Source: Prosthecobacter sp.
Lineage (GTDB): Bacteria; Verrucomicrobiota; Verrucomicrobiia; Verrucomicrobiales; Verrucomicrobiaceae
DNA: 64,000 nt
NCBI GenBank assembly: GCA_019186985.1
Contig: JABARQ010000024.1
Span: 1 to 64,000, forward strand
Direction of reading: 5' to 3'
Part shown: piece by piece, positions 9,346-17,541 of the stretch
How positions within the stretch are numbered: position 1 is the first letter of the stretch
Layout: the number at the start of each line of letters is the position of its first letter
The notes under the pieces: generated by a model
Told to the model about the DNA's origin: nothing
The model's input: only the letters and a program-made list of their open reading frames with translations
The model's database searches: none
Position numbers and translations under genes: made by a program

Positions 9346-9576
9346 CTAGCTGCCCATGTCCTCGATCATCAGAACTTCATCCGCACGCAGCAGGGACTCA
9401 CGGTTCTGATAGGTGTGATAGCGGTAATAGCCGGTCTTGCTGATGAACCTTGGCTCCCCCTTGCAGAGGAAAACCCTGCCGTCCTTGAGCGTGATCTTGA
9501 AGTTCCCCCGCGGGGGCGCTTGGCACCCGCAGGACAGGATGACGGCCGCGAAAAGGATGAGTCGGGGGGCTGGCAT
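9346..9576 (-). CDS. small YgdI/YgdR-like lipoprotein
   Basis: A 76-residue protein with a lipoprotein signal (LILFAAVILSCGC) and a short SH3-like domain of the YgdI/YgdR (DUF903) kind: ITLKDGRVFLCKGEPRFISK followed by TGYYRYHTYQNRESLLRADEV. Function in this family is unknown; members are small outer-membrane lipoproteins. It is immediately upstream of maf in the same operon. Confidence 0.7.
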   Translation of the reverse strand: MPAPRLILFAAVILSCGCQAPPRGNFKITLKDGRVFLCKGEPRFISKTGYYRYHTYQNRESLLRADEVLMIEDMGS

Positions 9577-9648
9577 GCTTGCTGGATCAGATGTCTGTCA
9601 ATGGATCCTCCTTCAGACAGCCGGAGTCTAGCCGGCGTTGAAGTTCTG

Positions 9649-9665
9649 GCAACAAACTGTGTTGC
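9649..9665. promoter_or_regulatory. candidate operator of the catabolic operon
   Basis: GCAACA-AACTG-TGTTGC, a perfect 6-bp inverted repeat with a 5-bp centre, about 130 bp before the first gene of the ten-gene operon. The size would suit a GntR- or LacI-type repressor. It is a single occurrence and could be chance. Confidence 0.3.
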
Positions 9666-9792
9666 AAAGAACTCCCGCCCGCCGCTGCGCGGCACCTGTT
9701 TGGTGACATCCGGAGACCACAATCCGCCGCTCGTCGTTTCCGGCTCATGAATGCGAATATGCCGGCCTCAGACACCGTTTGTTCCAACTCCC

Positions 9793-11136
9793 ATGACCGA
9801 CCGCTACGCCAGATCCCGTGACCTTTTCGCCCGCGCCCAGAACAGCATCGCCGCCGGAGTCAACAGCGGCATCCGCAAGATGGAGCAGCCCGTCCCCCTT
9901 TACTTCTCCCACGGCTCCGGTCCGCGTGTCTGGGATGTGGACGGCAACGAGTACATCGACTTCCAGATCGGCCAGGGCGCCCTGCTCTACGGCCACGCCC
10001 CGGCCGGCATGGCCGAGGCCGTCGCCGACCAGGCCAGGCTTGGCACACACTGGGCTGCACAATGTGAGCTGGAGATCGAGGTCGCCGAACGGCTCCAGAA
10101 GCTCATGCCCGGCGCCGAACGCATCCGCTTCAACAACAGCGCCACCGAAGTCGTCCTCTCCGCCCTTCGCCTGGCACGCGCCCACACCGGACGTCCTCTG
10201 ATCCTGAAGTTCGAAGGGGCCTATCATGGCTGGGCCGATGAAGGGCTTGTCGGCTTCGCACCGCCGCCCGACAAATGGGGTGATGATGAAACCCCTTCCC
10301 GCCTGCATCCAAGCCAGGGCGTGATTCCCGAAGTTCTCGACACCTTTGTCGTCGCCCGCTGGAACGATCCCGGGCACCTCCGCCGCCAGGTGGACAGGCA
10401 TCGCGGCCAGATCGCCGCCATCATCTTCGAGCCCATCATGTGCAACACCTGCTGCATGGAGCCCGTGCCCGGCCTGATTGAAACCATCCGTGAACTCTGT
10501 GATCGTGACGGCATGCTCATGATCGCCGATGAAACCATCACCGGCTTCCGTTTCGCCCCCGGTGGCGCCCAGCAATACCTGGGCTTCACCCCTGACCTCA
10601 CCATCCTTGGCAAGGCCATCGGCGGTGGCGTGCCCTTTGCCGCCCTGGCTGGCAGGGAGGCAGCCATGAAGAAAATCATCGAAGGCAGCGTCGTTCATGC
10701 AGGCACGCTCAACGGCAACCCCCTCTGCCTCGCCGCCTCGAAATGGTGCCTCGATCACGTCCTCAGCCTCGGCGAAACCCACCCCGCGACCGCCAGCGGC
10801 CTCGGCCGCCGGCTCATGGCAGGTCTGCGTGCCATCGCCGACCGGCACGGCATCCCCCTTCGCCCCCAGGGCCCCGGGGCCGCCTTCCACTCCGTGATGC
10901 TGAAACAAGGCGCCGATGAAGGCCCGGTGAAGGACTACCGCGACTATGTGAGGCGCCAGGACGCCCCGCGCTGGACCCACCTTCGCACCTGCCTGCTCGA
11001 TCAAGGCGTGCGCGCCATCGAGCGCGGCCTCTGGTTCATCAGCCTCGCCCATCGTCAGCAGGACATCGACGAGGCGCTGGCCCGTGCAGAGGCGGCTTTC
11101 GCAAAACACGCCGCTGACTGGAAACCTGCAAACTGA
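9793..11136 (+). CDS. class III aminotransferase (glutamate-1-semialdehyde aminomutase-like)
   Basis: A 447-residue PLP enzyme of the class III aminotransferase family. The PLP-binding Lys is K274 in LTILGKAIGGGVPFAALAG and the cofactor Asp is D246 in LMIADETITGFRF; RFNNSATEVVLSALRLAR matches the phosphate-binding region. It resembles glutamate-1-semialdehyde aminomutase, but it heads a catabolic operon and carries an unusual Cys-rich loop (MCNTCCMEP). It more probably transaminates an amino or beta-amino substrate than makes haem precursors. The ATG at 9793 gives a family-like N-terminus; the frame is open 14 codons further upstream. The next gene starts within its stop codon (TGATG). Confidence 0.85.
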   Translation: MTDRYARSRDLFARAQNSIAAGVNSGIRKMEQPVPLYFSHGSGPRVWDVDGNEYIDFQIGQGALLYGHAPAGMAEAVADQARLGTHWAAQCELEIEVAERLQKLMPGAERIRFNNSATEVVLSALRLARAHTGRPLILKFEGAYHGWADEGLVGFAPPPDKWGDDETPSRLHPSQGVIPEVLDTFVVARWNDPGHLRRQVDRHRGQIAAIIFEPIMCNTCCMEPVPGLIETIRELCDRDGMLMIADETITGFRFAPGGAQQYLGFTPDLTILGKAIGGGVPFAALAGREAAMKKIIEGSVVHAGTLNGNPLCLAASKWCLDHVLSLGETHPATASGLGRRLMAGLRAIADRHGIPLRPQGPGAAFHSVMLKQGADEGPVKDYRDYVRRQDAPRWTHLRTCLLDQGVRAIERGLWFISLAHRQQDIDEALARAEAAFAKHAADWKPAN

Positions 11137-12680
11137 TGATTTTCCGGATGACGAAGCCACATCCCTCCATGCCCGGTTCATCCGACATTCATCACGCCCC
11201 CCTGAATCGCCCAAGGGTGTTGATCGCAGGCCTCTTCCATGAAACCCACACGTTTCTGGAAGGTTCGACCCGGCTGCAGGACTTCCACGTCACTCGCGGG
11301 CCCGAACTGCTCAAGGCCGAAGGCGACAGCTCACCGCTCGGCGGCGTCCTCGAACTCGCCCGCACCTGGAACTGGCAGATCCTTCCCACCGTGGACTATC
11401 GGGCCCAGCCCAGCGCCATCGTGGAGGATGAGGTCGTTGAGGCCTTTTGGAGCGATTTCCTCGCCCATGCCGAACCACTCTTCACCGAGCCTGTGGATAC
11501 CTTCTACTTCATCCTCCACGGGGCCATGACCGCCAGGTCCATCCAGGATGTCGAAGGTGAGCTTCTGTCCAGAGTGCGCCGTCTTCCCTCCCTGGCCAAC
11601 GTGCCGGTCTTTGGCGTCTTTGACCTTCACGCCACCCTGACTCCGGCCATGGCGGAACTCAGCGACTGCCTCGTCGGCTACCGTGAAAACCCTCACACCG
11701 ACGCCCGTGAGGCGGCCTGCATCTCCGCACGGCTGCTCCAGCGATGCCTGGAAACCGGCGAACGCCCGCATCAGAAGCTTCATGTCACCGACATCGTCTG
11801 GCCGCCCACAGGCACCGCCACCTCCAGGGATCCCATGAAAACCCTGGAAGCCATGGCCCGCCGCATGGAATCACTGCCCGGCGTCTGGTCGGTCAGCATC
11901 GTCGCCGGCTTCGCCTTTGCCGACACGGAGTTCACCGGCGTCAGCCTGCTCGTCACAGGCACTGATGATCCAGCCATGTCCTCATGCCTGGATGAACTCG
12001 CGGTCACGACGGTCGGAATGAAGCACCTAGGCAATGTCACCGACCCGCCTCTTGCCGAAATCATGCCTCTGCTCAAGGCCGGTCAGGAGGGGCTCACCGT
12101 GCTTGTCGAACCTTCCGACAACATCGGCGGCGGTGCTCCGGGCGACTGCACCGGACTTCTCCGCGCCCTGCTGGACAACCAAGTTTGCAACAGCGCCATC
12201 TGCATCGCCGACCCTGCCGCAGTCAGAGCTGCGGAGGCCGCTGGCAAAGGCTCCAAAGTCACCCTCAGCATCGGCGGCAGGGGCAGCAGGCTTGACCCAG
12301 GCCCGGTCGAACTTGAAGTCGATGTCCAGGCCTTGAACGACGGCCGCTTTGAACTTGAGGACAGGCAGAGCCACCTCGCCAGCATGTGCGGTGATGCCTT
12401 CGACATGGGCCGCTGCGCCGTGGTGCGGCATGAAGGCGTCACGCTCCTGCTCACCAGCATCAAGACGCCTCCCTTTGACCTCGGCCAGTGGCGCAGCCAG
12501 GGCATCGAACCCACCCGGCTTTCCGTCATCTGCGTGAAGGCCGCCGTCGCCCATCGCCGCGCCTATGATCCCATCGCCGCACGCATGTACTGGGTGGACA
12601 CGCCCGGCCCCTGCAGCAGCAACTTGAAAACCCTCCCCTACAGGCACCTGCGCCGTCCTGTCTACCCGCTCGATTCATGA
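11136..12680 (+). CDS. M81-family metallopeptidase (microcystinase MlrC-like)
   Basis: A 514-residue protein with the two-part layout of MlrC: an N-terminal DUF1485 domain (VLIAGLFHETHTF, FILHGAMTA, FGVFDLHATLTPAM) carrying the zinc-binding His/Asp/Glu residues, and a C-terminal MlrC domain (DNIGGGAPGDCTGLLRALLD, then TLSIGGRGSRLDPGP and VLLTSIKTPPFDLGQW-like sequence). MlrC cleaves linearised microcystin peptides; most homologues are not linked to microcystin and probably hydrolyse other amide or peptide bonds. The start overlaps the previous stop (TGATG), suggesting translational coupling; an ATG at 11148 is an alternative. Here it is best read as an amidase of the operon's unknown substrate. 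Confidence 0.85.
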   Translation: MIFRMTKPHPSMPGSSDIHHAPLNRPRVLIAGLFHETHTFLEGSTRLQDFHVTRGPELLKAEGDSSPLGGVLELARTWNWQILPTVDYRAQPSAIVEDEVVEAFWSDFLAHAEPLFTEPVDTFYFILHGAMTARSIQDVEGELLSRVRRLPSLANVPVFGVFDLHATLTPAMAELSDCLVGYRENPHTDAREAACISARLLQRCLETGERPHQKLHVTDIVWPPTGTATSRDPMKTLEAMARRMESLPGVWSVSIVAGFAFADTEFTGVSLLVTGTDDPAMSSCLDELAVTTVGMKHLGNVTDPPLAEIMPLLKAGQEGLTVLVEPSDNIGGGAPGDCTGLLRALLDNQVCNSAICIADPAAVRAAEAAGKGSKVTLSIGGRGSRLDPGPVELEVDVQALNDGRFELEDRQSHLASMCGDAFDMGRCAVVRHEGVTLLLTSIKTPPFDLGQWRSQGIEPTRLSVICVKAAVAHRRAYDPIAARMYWVDTPGPCSSNLKTLPYRHLRRPVYPLDS

Positions 12681-13066
12681 CTCATCCGCTCGTCTCCTAC
12701 CCCTGCGATCCCGACACGCCCACCTCGCATCTGCCCTTCAGCCCGAGTGTCGTTGTTGGCGATCTCATCTTCGTTTCCGGCCAGGCCAGCGTCGATGAAA
12801 AGGGCAACATCGTCAGCGACAGCTTCGAAGGCGAGTTCCGACGCAGCGTCGAGAATCTCCGCAAGGTCCTTCAAGCCGCCGGCAGCGATCTCGCCCATGT
12901 CGTGCAGACCCGAAACTACGTCCGCGATGCCGAAGACGTGGCGCTCTACAACCAACTCTACCGCGAATACTTCTCCGATCCCAAACCCGCGAGAACCACC
13001 ATCACCAACTGTCTTCCGCCGAGCCTCCGCTACGAGATCGAAGCCATCGCGGTTAGAAAATCATAA
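12677..13066 (+). CDS. RidA/YjgF-family protein
   Basis: A 129-residue protein of the RidA superfamily, trimeric enzymes that hydrolyse reactive enamine/imine intermediates released by PLP enzymes, or act as deaminases in catabolic pathways. Family features are GDLIFVSGQASVDEKGNIV, the ENLRKVLQAAGS helix and the C-terminal PSLRYEIEAIAV; the Arg of the canonical active site appears as R120 in LRYEIE. The ATG overlaps the preceding stop (ATGA). Its position directly after an aminotransferase and an amidase fits removal of an imine or deamination of a pathway intermediate. Confidence 0.88.
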   Translation: MTHPLVSYPCDPDTPTSHLPFSPSVVVGDLIFVSGQASVDEKGNIVSDSFEGEFRRSVENLRKVLQAAGSDLAHVVQTRNYVRDAEDVALYNQLYREYFSDPKPARTTITNCLPPSLRYEIEAIAVRKS

Positions 13067-13095
13067 GACATAAATCGTAAATCATAAACCGCCCG

Positions 13096-14070
13096 ATGCT
13101 CATCGACTGCCACAACCACATCGGCGCCGACCTTCTGTTCTACCTGCATGGCGACTTCCCCTACGCCCAGCAGATGGTGGACATGACCCAGGAAGGCGGA
13201 GCCCTCGGCATCACCCACTGGGTCGCCTTCCCCTTTGTCAGCTACGCCGCGATGGACGTCACCAAGTTCCGCAGCGGCGGCCTTGGCTTTGACGCCAACG
13301 GGCTCGAGGACATCCCCTATGCCTTTGAAAACCGCCGCCTGCTGGATGAATGCCAGCGCCTCTTCCCCGAGGAAGGCAGGAGCATCCTGCCCTTCATCAT
13401 GGTGGACCCCATGCGCAGGACCGACGCCCAGGCCGCCGAACTGGTGAAGCTGCGCGGAGAATACCGTTTCCACGGCATCAAGATCCAGAGCACCATCATT
13501 CAGAGCGACATCAAGCGCCTGGCGCACGAGGGCCGTGTCTTTCTCGACCTGGCCCGCGAATGGAACGTCCCCTTCCTCATCCACAGCAGCGTCGCCAGGG
13601 ACGACCTCTGGGCGCAGGCACACGACATCCTCGACATCGCCGAGGCCAATCCCGACATCCGCTTCTGCGCCGCCCACTCCTGCCGGTTCGACAAGGAATG
13701 CCTCGACCGCATCGCTGCTCTGCCTAACGCCTGGTTCGACAATTCCGCCCACTGCATCCACTGCGTCGGCGCCGTGGATGACCTGGCCTACATCGCCCCG
13801 AGGGAGCGGCGCTTCGACTCCGACTATTCCAACCCCGCCCGCGTCATCTCCGACCTCGCCGCCGCCTATCCGGACAAGTTCATGTGGGGCAGCGACTCGC
13901 CCTTCTACAGCTATGCCGCCGAGATCAGCGGCAAGGTGGTGAAGCTCATCAGCACCTACGCCGAGGAGGTCGCCGCGCTCAAGGCGGCCGGGGACTCCGT
14001 CGTGCGCCGCATCGCCTGCACCAACACCCTGAACTACCTGAAGCTTCCTGATGAAAGCATTCTCTCTTGA
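13096..14070 (+). CDS. amidohydrolase_2-family hydrolase or decarboxylase
   Basis: A 324-residue TIM-barrel metal-dependent hydrolase. Metal ligands expected of the family are visible: HNH near the N-terminus (LIDCHNHIG), LIHSS, AAHSC and the late Asp in MWGSDSPF. Members of this ACMSD-like group hydrolyse lactones or amides or decarboxylate small acids. The 3' end overlaps the next gene by 20 bp, so it belongs to the operon. Substrate unknown. Confidence 0.8.
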   Translation: MLIDCHNHIGADLLFYLHGDFPYAQQMVDMTQEGGALGITHWVAFPFVSYAAMDVTKFRSGGLGFDANGLEDIPYAFENRRLLDECQRLFPEEGRSILPFIMVDPMRRTDAQAAELVKLRGEYRFHGIKIQSTIIQSDIKRLAHEGRVFLDLAREWNVPFLIHSSVARDDLWAQAHDILDIAEANPDIRFCAAHSCRFDKECLDRIAALPNAWFDNSAHCIHCVGAVDDLAYIAPRERRFDSDYSNPARVISDLAAAYPDKFMWGSDSPFYSYAAEISGKVVKLISTYAEEVAALKAAGDSVVRRIACTNTLNYLKLPDESILS

Positions 14071-14797
14071 AGGCCGCGCCGCCCTGGTCACCGGCTCCTC
14101 CCAGGGCATCGGTGCAGCCATCGCCGACGGCCTGTGCGAATCCGGCGCCGCCGTGGTCAGGCATGGGCTTCAACGGGAGCATGCCATCACCCCCTACCTG
14201 GCCGCCGACCTGACCTCGCCCGAGGCTCCGGCAGGCCTTGTTTCCAGGTCCTTTGAAATCCAGCCTGAGCTCGATCTGCTGGTGTGCAACGCCGGCAGCT
14301 TCTTTGACGTGCCTTTTCTCGACATGACGCACGAGGAATGGGAGAAGACGCTGCACCTGAACCTGCGCGCCACCTTCTTCCTCGCCCAGGCCTTTGCCCG
14401 CCGCCGGGTCGCGCTTGGCGGCGGCGGATCCATCGTCATCGTCAGCTCCACCAACGGCTTCCAGGCGGAGGCTGACAGCGTTGCCTATGACACCAGCAAG
14501 GGCGGGCTGGTCATGATGATCCGTTCGCTGGCGGTTTCCCTCGCCCCGCACGGCATCCGGGTGAACGGCATCGCCCCAGGCCTGATCCGCACTCCCCTGA
14601 CCCAGGCCTGGATGGAGCCGCGTGCCAACGACCTGCTGAAGCATTACGAAAGGAAGATCCTCCTCGGCAAGGTGGGAGCCCCCGGGGACTGCGCAGGCGC
14701 CGCCGCCTTCCTCTGCTCGCCCGCCGCCTCCTACATCACCGGCGAAATCATCACCATCGACGGCGGTTTGACCGTCACGCAGATCGGCAGGCCATGA
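14051..14797 (+). CDS. short-chain dehydrogenase/reductase (first of two)
   Basis: A 248-residue classical SDR. It shows the cofactor motif TGSSQGIG, NAG (LVCNAGS), a catalytic Ser (IVSST), the YxxxK pair (YDTSK) and the C-terminal TGEIITIDGGLTV. It should oxidise or reduce a hydroxyl/keto group with NAD(P). It overlaps both neighbours (20 bp and 4 bp), so it is firmly part of the operon. Confidence 0.9.
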   Translation: MKAFSLEGRAALVTGSSQGIGAAIADGLCESGAAVVRHGLQREHAITPYLAADLTSPEAPAGLVSRSFEIQPELDLLVCNAGSFFDVPFLDMTHEEWEKTLHLNLRATFFLAQAFARRRVALGGGGSIVIVSSTNGFQAEADSVAYDTSKGGLVMMIRSLAVSLAPHGIRVNGIAPGLIRTPLTQAWMEPRANDLLKHYERKILLGKVGAPGDCAGAAAFLCSPAASYITGEIITIDGGLTVTQIGRP

Positions 14798-15555
14798 GCC
14801 AGACTCCTTTTCATCTTACCGGACGCGACATCTGGGTCATCGGCGGCGCAGGCTACCTCGGACAGGCCGTCGTCAACCTGCTCACCCAGCTCGGTGCCAG
14901 CGTGCTTTGCGTGGATCTTCCCGGCAGGGCGTCCGCCGCCCGAGGCGTCACCCCGGCCGGCCTTGATGCGGCCGACATCCCCGCCCTTGAAGCCTTCATC
15001 CAGGAACAGCTCAGCACACGCGGAACACCCCATGGCCTGGTGGTCATGACCTACGCCTCCACGGCCAAACGCTTCGACGACCTCAGGGCCGAGGACTTCG
15101 ACATGGCCAACCACGGCAACCTCACCGCCACCTTCACGCTGGCACGTGCCGCAGGCAATGCGATGGCCGCCAGCGGCGGCGGCAGCCTGGTGCTTTTCTC
15201 AAGCATGTATGGAGCCGTCTCCCCCGATCCCTCCGTCTATGAAGCGCCGATGAATCCAAACCCGGTCGAATATGGAGTCGGAAAGGCGGGCATTCTTCAG
15301 CTGACCCGTTATCTGGCCGTTCACTACGGCCCTGCCAAAGTGCGTTGCAACGCTGTCAGCCCCGGCCCCTTCCCCAACCCGGCCATCCAGCGTGACCAGC
15401 CCGCCTTCGTCGAACGGCTCAGTCAAAAAGTCCCGCTAGGCCGTGTCGGCCAGGCCCCGGAAATCGCCGGCGCCGTGGCCTTCCTGCTCGGCGACGCCTC
15501 CAGCTACGTCAACGGCCAGAACCTCGCCGTCGACGGCGGCTGGACGGTCTGGTAA
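14794..15555 (+). CDS. short-chain dehydrogenase/reductase (second of two)
   Basis: A 253-residue SDR. The cofactor motif is GGAGYLG, with FSS as the catalytic Ser region, YGVGK as YxxxK, and VNGQNLAVDGGWTVW at the end. Its glycine motif differs from the preceding SDR and it has an insertion before the active Tyr (YEAPMNPNPVEYGVGK), like the sugar-acid or NeuB-associated SDR group. The NNAG-like motif is replaced by TYAST. It starts within the stop of the previous gene (ATGA). Confidence 0.88.
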   Translation: MSQTPFHLTGRDIWVIGGAGYLGQAVVNLLTQLGASVLCVDLPGRASAARGVTPAGLDAADIPALEAFIQEQLSTRGTPHGLVVMTYASTAKRFDDLRAEDFDMANHGNLTATFTLARAAGNAMAASGGGSLVLFSSMYGAVSPDPSVYEAPMNPNPVEYGVGKAGILQLTRYLAVHYGPAKVRCNAVSPGPFPNPAIQRDQPAFVERLSQKVPLGRVGQAPEIAGAVAFLLGDASSYVNGQNLAVDGGWTVW

Positions 15556-15568
15556 CCCGCAAACCCTC

Positions 15569-16669
15569 ATGAAGAAGATCCTGTTATTCCTCCTGCTTGC
15601 CGTCGCGGCCTGCGGCGAAAGCCTGGTCACCCTGAATGTCGAGCCCTCGGCGGAGCACCCACGCAACTCCGAAGGCTCCTTCGCCACGCTGAAGTCAGGC
15701 CGCATTCTTTTTTGTTATTCCCAGTTCTACGGGGGCGCTGCGGACGAAAGCCCGGCGCGCATCGTGAAGATTCATTCGGATGACGACGGCCGCACCTGGA
15801 GTCCGCCGGTGACGGTGGTCGAGAACACCGGGGGCAACAACGTCATGAGCGTCTCCCTTCTCAGGCTGCAAAGAGGAACGCTGGCGATGTTCTACTGCAT
15901 CAAGAACAGCTGGATCGACTGCCGCCCGCACATCCGCACCTCCACCGACGAGGGTGAAACCTGGGGCGAACCACGCCTGATCCAGCAGGCCCCCGGCTAC
16001 TTCGTCCTCAACAACGACCGGGTCATCCAGACTTCGAAGGGCCGCATCATCGTCCCGCTGGCGTTTCATCGTTCACGGGGAACCGATCCTCACAGCAGCC
16101 GTTCCTGGGACGCCCGCGCCATCACCACCTGGCTTTACTCCGACGATGACGGCGGGACATGGACGGAGTCCTCAAGCTGGTGGGCCATGCCTGTGCCAAG
16201 CGGCAGCGGGCTGCAGGAGCCCGGCGTTGTCGAGCTGGCGGACGGCACGCTCCTCTCCTGGTCACGAACCGACCAGGGGGCGCAATATGGCTTTCGATCC
16301 AATGACGGCGGCAGGACCTTCACTCCTCCGGCACCCACGGAGCTCAAGTCACCCAACGGCCCCGCCAGCATCAAGCGCCTTCCCGGCGGCAGCGACCTGC
16401 TCGCCATCTTCAACGACCACTCCGGCATGTTCCCGTTTCCTCCCAAAAAGCGGAACCCCTTTGTCGCCGCAGTCTCCTCCGACGGAGGCAGAACCTGGCC
16501 CAGGCGCAAGCTGGTCGAAAATGATCCCGACGGCCTCTACCATTACACGGCCATTCACTTCTCGAAAGACGCCATGCTCATCGCCTACTGCGCCGGAGAC
16601 AGCAAGGTCGGTGCGCTCAACCGCCTGCGCATCCGCCGCATCACCCTCGACTGGCTCCGCGAAAAATGA
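15569..16669 (+). CDS. secreted sialidase-fold (BNR/Asp-box) protein
   Basis: A 366-residue protein with a signal peptide or lipobox (LLFLLLAVAAC) and a six-bladed beta-propeller. Five Asp-box repeats are visible: SDDDGRTW, STDEGETW, SDDDGGTW, SNDGGRTF and SSDGGRTW. This is the exo-alpha-sialidase/neuraminidase superfamily. An N-terminal Arg (EHPRNSEGSF) and FNDHSG are consistent with the family, but sialic-acid specificity is not shown. In this operon it may release or recognise a substrate outside the cytoplasm. The start at 15569 is the one that gives a signal peptide. Confidence 0.8.
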   Translation: MKKILLFLLLAVAACGESLVTLNVEPSAEHPRNSEGSFATLKSGRILFCYSQFYGGAADESPARIVKIHSDDDGRTWSPPVTVVENTGGNNVMSVSLLRLQRGTLAMFYCIKNSWIDCRPHIRTSTDEGETWGEPRLIQQAPGYFVLNNDRVIQTSKGRIIVPLAFHRSRGTDPHSSRSWDARAITTWLYSDDDGGTWTESSSWWAMPVPSGSGLQEPGVVELADGTLLSWSRTDQGAQYGFRSNDGGRTFTPPAPTELKSPNGPASIKRLPGGSDLLAIFNDHSGMFPFPPKKRNPFVAAVSSDGGRTWPRRKLVENDPDGLYHYTAIHFSKDAMLIAYCAGDSKVGALNRLRIRRITLDWLREK

Positions 16670-16714
16670 TTCCTTCCGTGTATTCTGTGTATTCCGTGGT
16701 TCTCTTCTAAATCT

Positions 16715-17530
16715 ATGCGCTCCTCCAAAGTCCTCGCCAGGCTCCGCGCCGGCCAGGTCGCCCGAATCTGCTGCACGGGCTCGCCCATCGCCTTCTACCC
16801 TGCCGTGGCGGCTCATTTTCATTACGACGGCATCTGGGTCGACGCCGAACATCGCGTCTGGGACCCACGTGAGGTCGAGACCATGCTCGGCCGCCATCAT
16901 GCCGCCGACATCGACTGCATCTGGCGGCCGCCGACCAAGGAAAAAAACGCCCTCTACCGCCTGCTCGAAGACGGTGCGTCAGGGCTCATGATCCCCCATG
17001 TCTCCAGCGCCGCCGAGGCGAAGGGCCTGGTCAATGCCATCAAGTTCCCCCCACTGGGCGACCGCGGATTCTGCGGCGGTGGACGTGATGCAAACTATTG
17101 GATCGGCAAGCCGGAGGACTACACCGAGCAGGCCAACCGCGAAACCTTCCTGGTCGTCCAGATTGAAACCCCCGAGGCCCTGGCGAACGCGGATGCCATC
17201 GCCTCCGTTCCTGGCGTCGATGTCCTCTTCCTCGGCCCTGGAGACATGTCCCTGCGCCTCGGCTGCACGCCTGCCGTTTCCGATCCTGTCATGCTCGATG
17301 TGCAGAAGCAGCTCGACGCCGCCTGCCGCCGGCATGGCAAGGCCTGGGGCCGCCCTGTCGGATGCCGCGAGGACATGCAGTCATTGGTCGACCTGGGAGC
17401 CAGGTTCATCGTCTATGGGGCCGAGTTCAGCGCCGTCTGCGCCCACTTCGCGGGCTGCGCGGCGGACTTCGACACCGTGCTGGGTGCCAGCGCGGAAACA
17501 CACGCGATCCCTGGTGGCAAAAGTTACTGA
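16715..17530 (+). CDS. HpcH/HpaI-family aldolase
   Basis: A 271-residue class II (metal-dependent) pyruvate-type aldolase of the HpcH/HpaI family, which splits 2-keto-3-deoxy acids into pyruvate and an aldehyde. Landmarks are GIWVDAEHRVWD, LMIPHVSSAAEA (metal/pyruvate region), VVQIETPEALANADAIASVP with the metal Glu, and DVLFLGPGDMSLRLG with the metal Asp. It would give the operon a carbon-carbon cleaving last step. It lies 45 bp after the sialidase-like gene. Confidence 0.88.
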   Translation: MRSSKVLARLRAGQVARICCTGSPIAFYPAVAAHFHYDGIWVDAEHRVWDPREVETMLGRHHAADIDCIWRPPTKEKNALYRLLEDGASGLMIPHVSSAAEAKGLVNAIKFPPLGDRGFCGGGRDANYWIGKPEDYTEQANRETFLVVQIETPEALANADAIASVPGVDVLFLGPGDMSLRLGCTPAVSDPVMLDVQKQLDAACRRHGKAWGRPVGCREDMQSLVDLGARFIVYGAEFSAVCAHFAGCAADFDTVLGASAETHAIPGGKSY

Positions 17531-17541
17531 CCCTCCTGTTC

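Noticed and set aside
9793..11136. Reading the class III aminotransferase as hemL (haem biosynthesis)
   Set aside because: Similarity to glutamate-1-semialdehyde aminomutase is clear, but the gene heads a degradation operon and has family-atypical Cys residues, so the haem role is not supported by context.
9745..11214. A 489-codon minus-strand open frame opposite the aminotransferase
   Set aside because: Shadow of a well-conserved PLP enzyme; no domain and Gly/Ala/Asp-biased composition.
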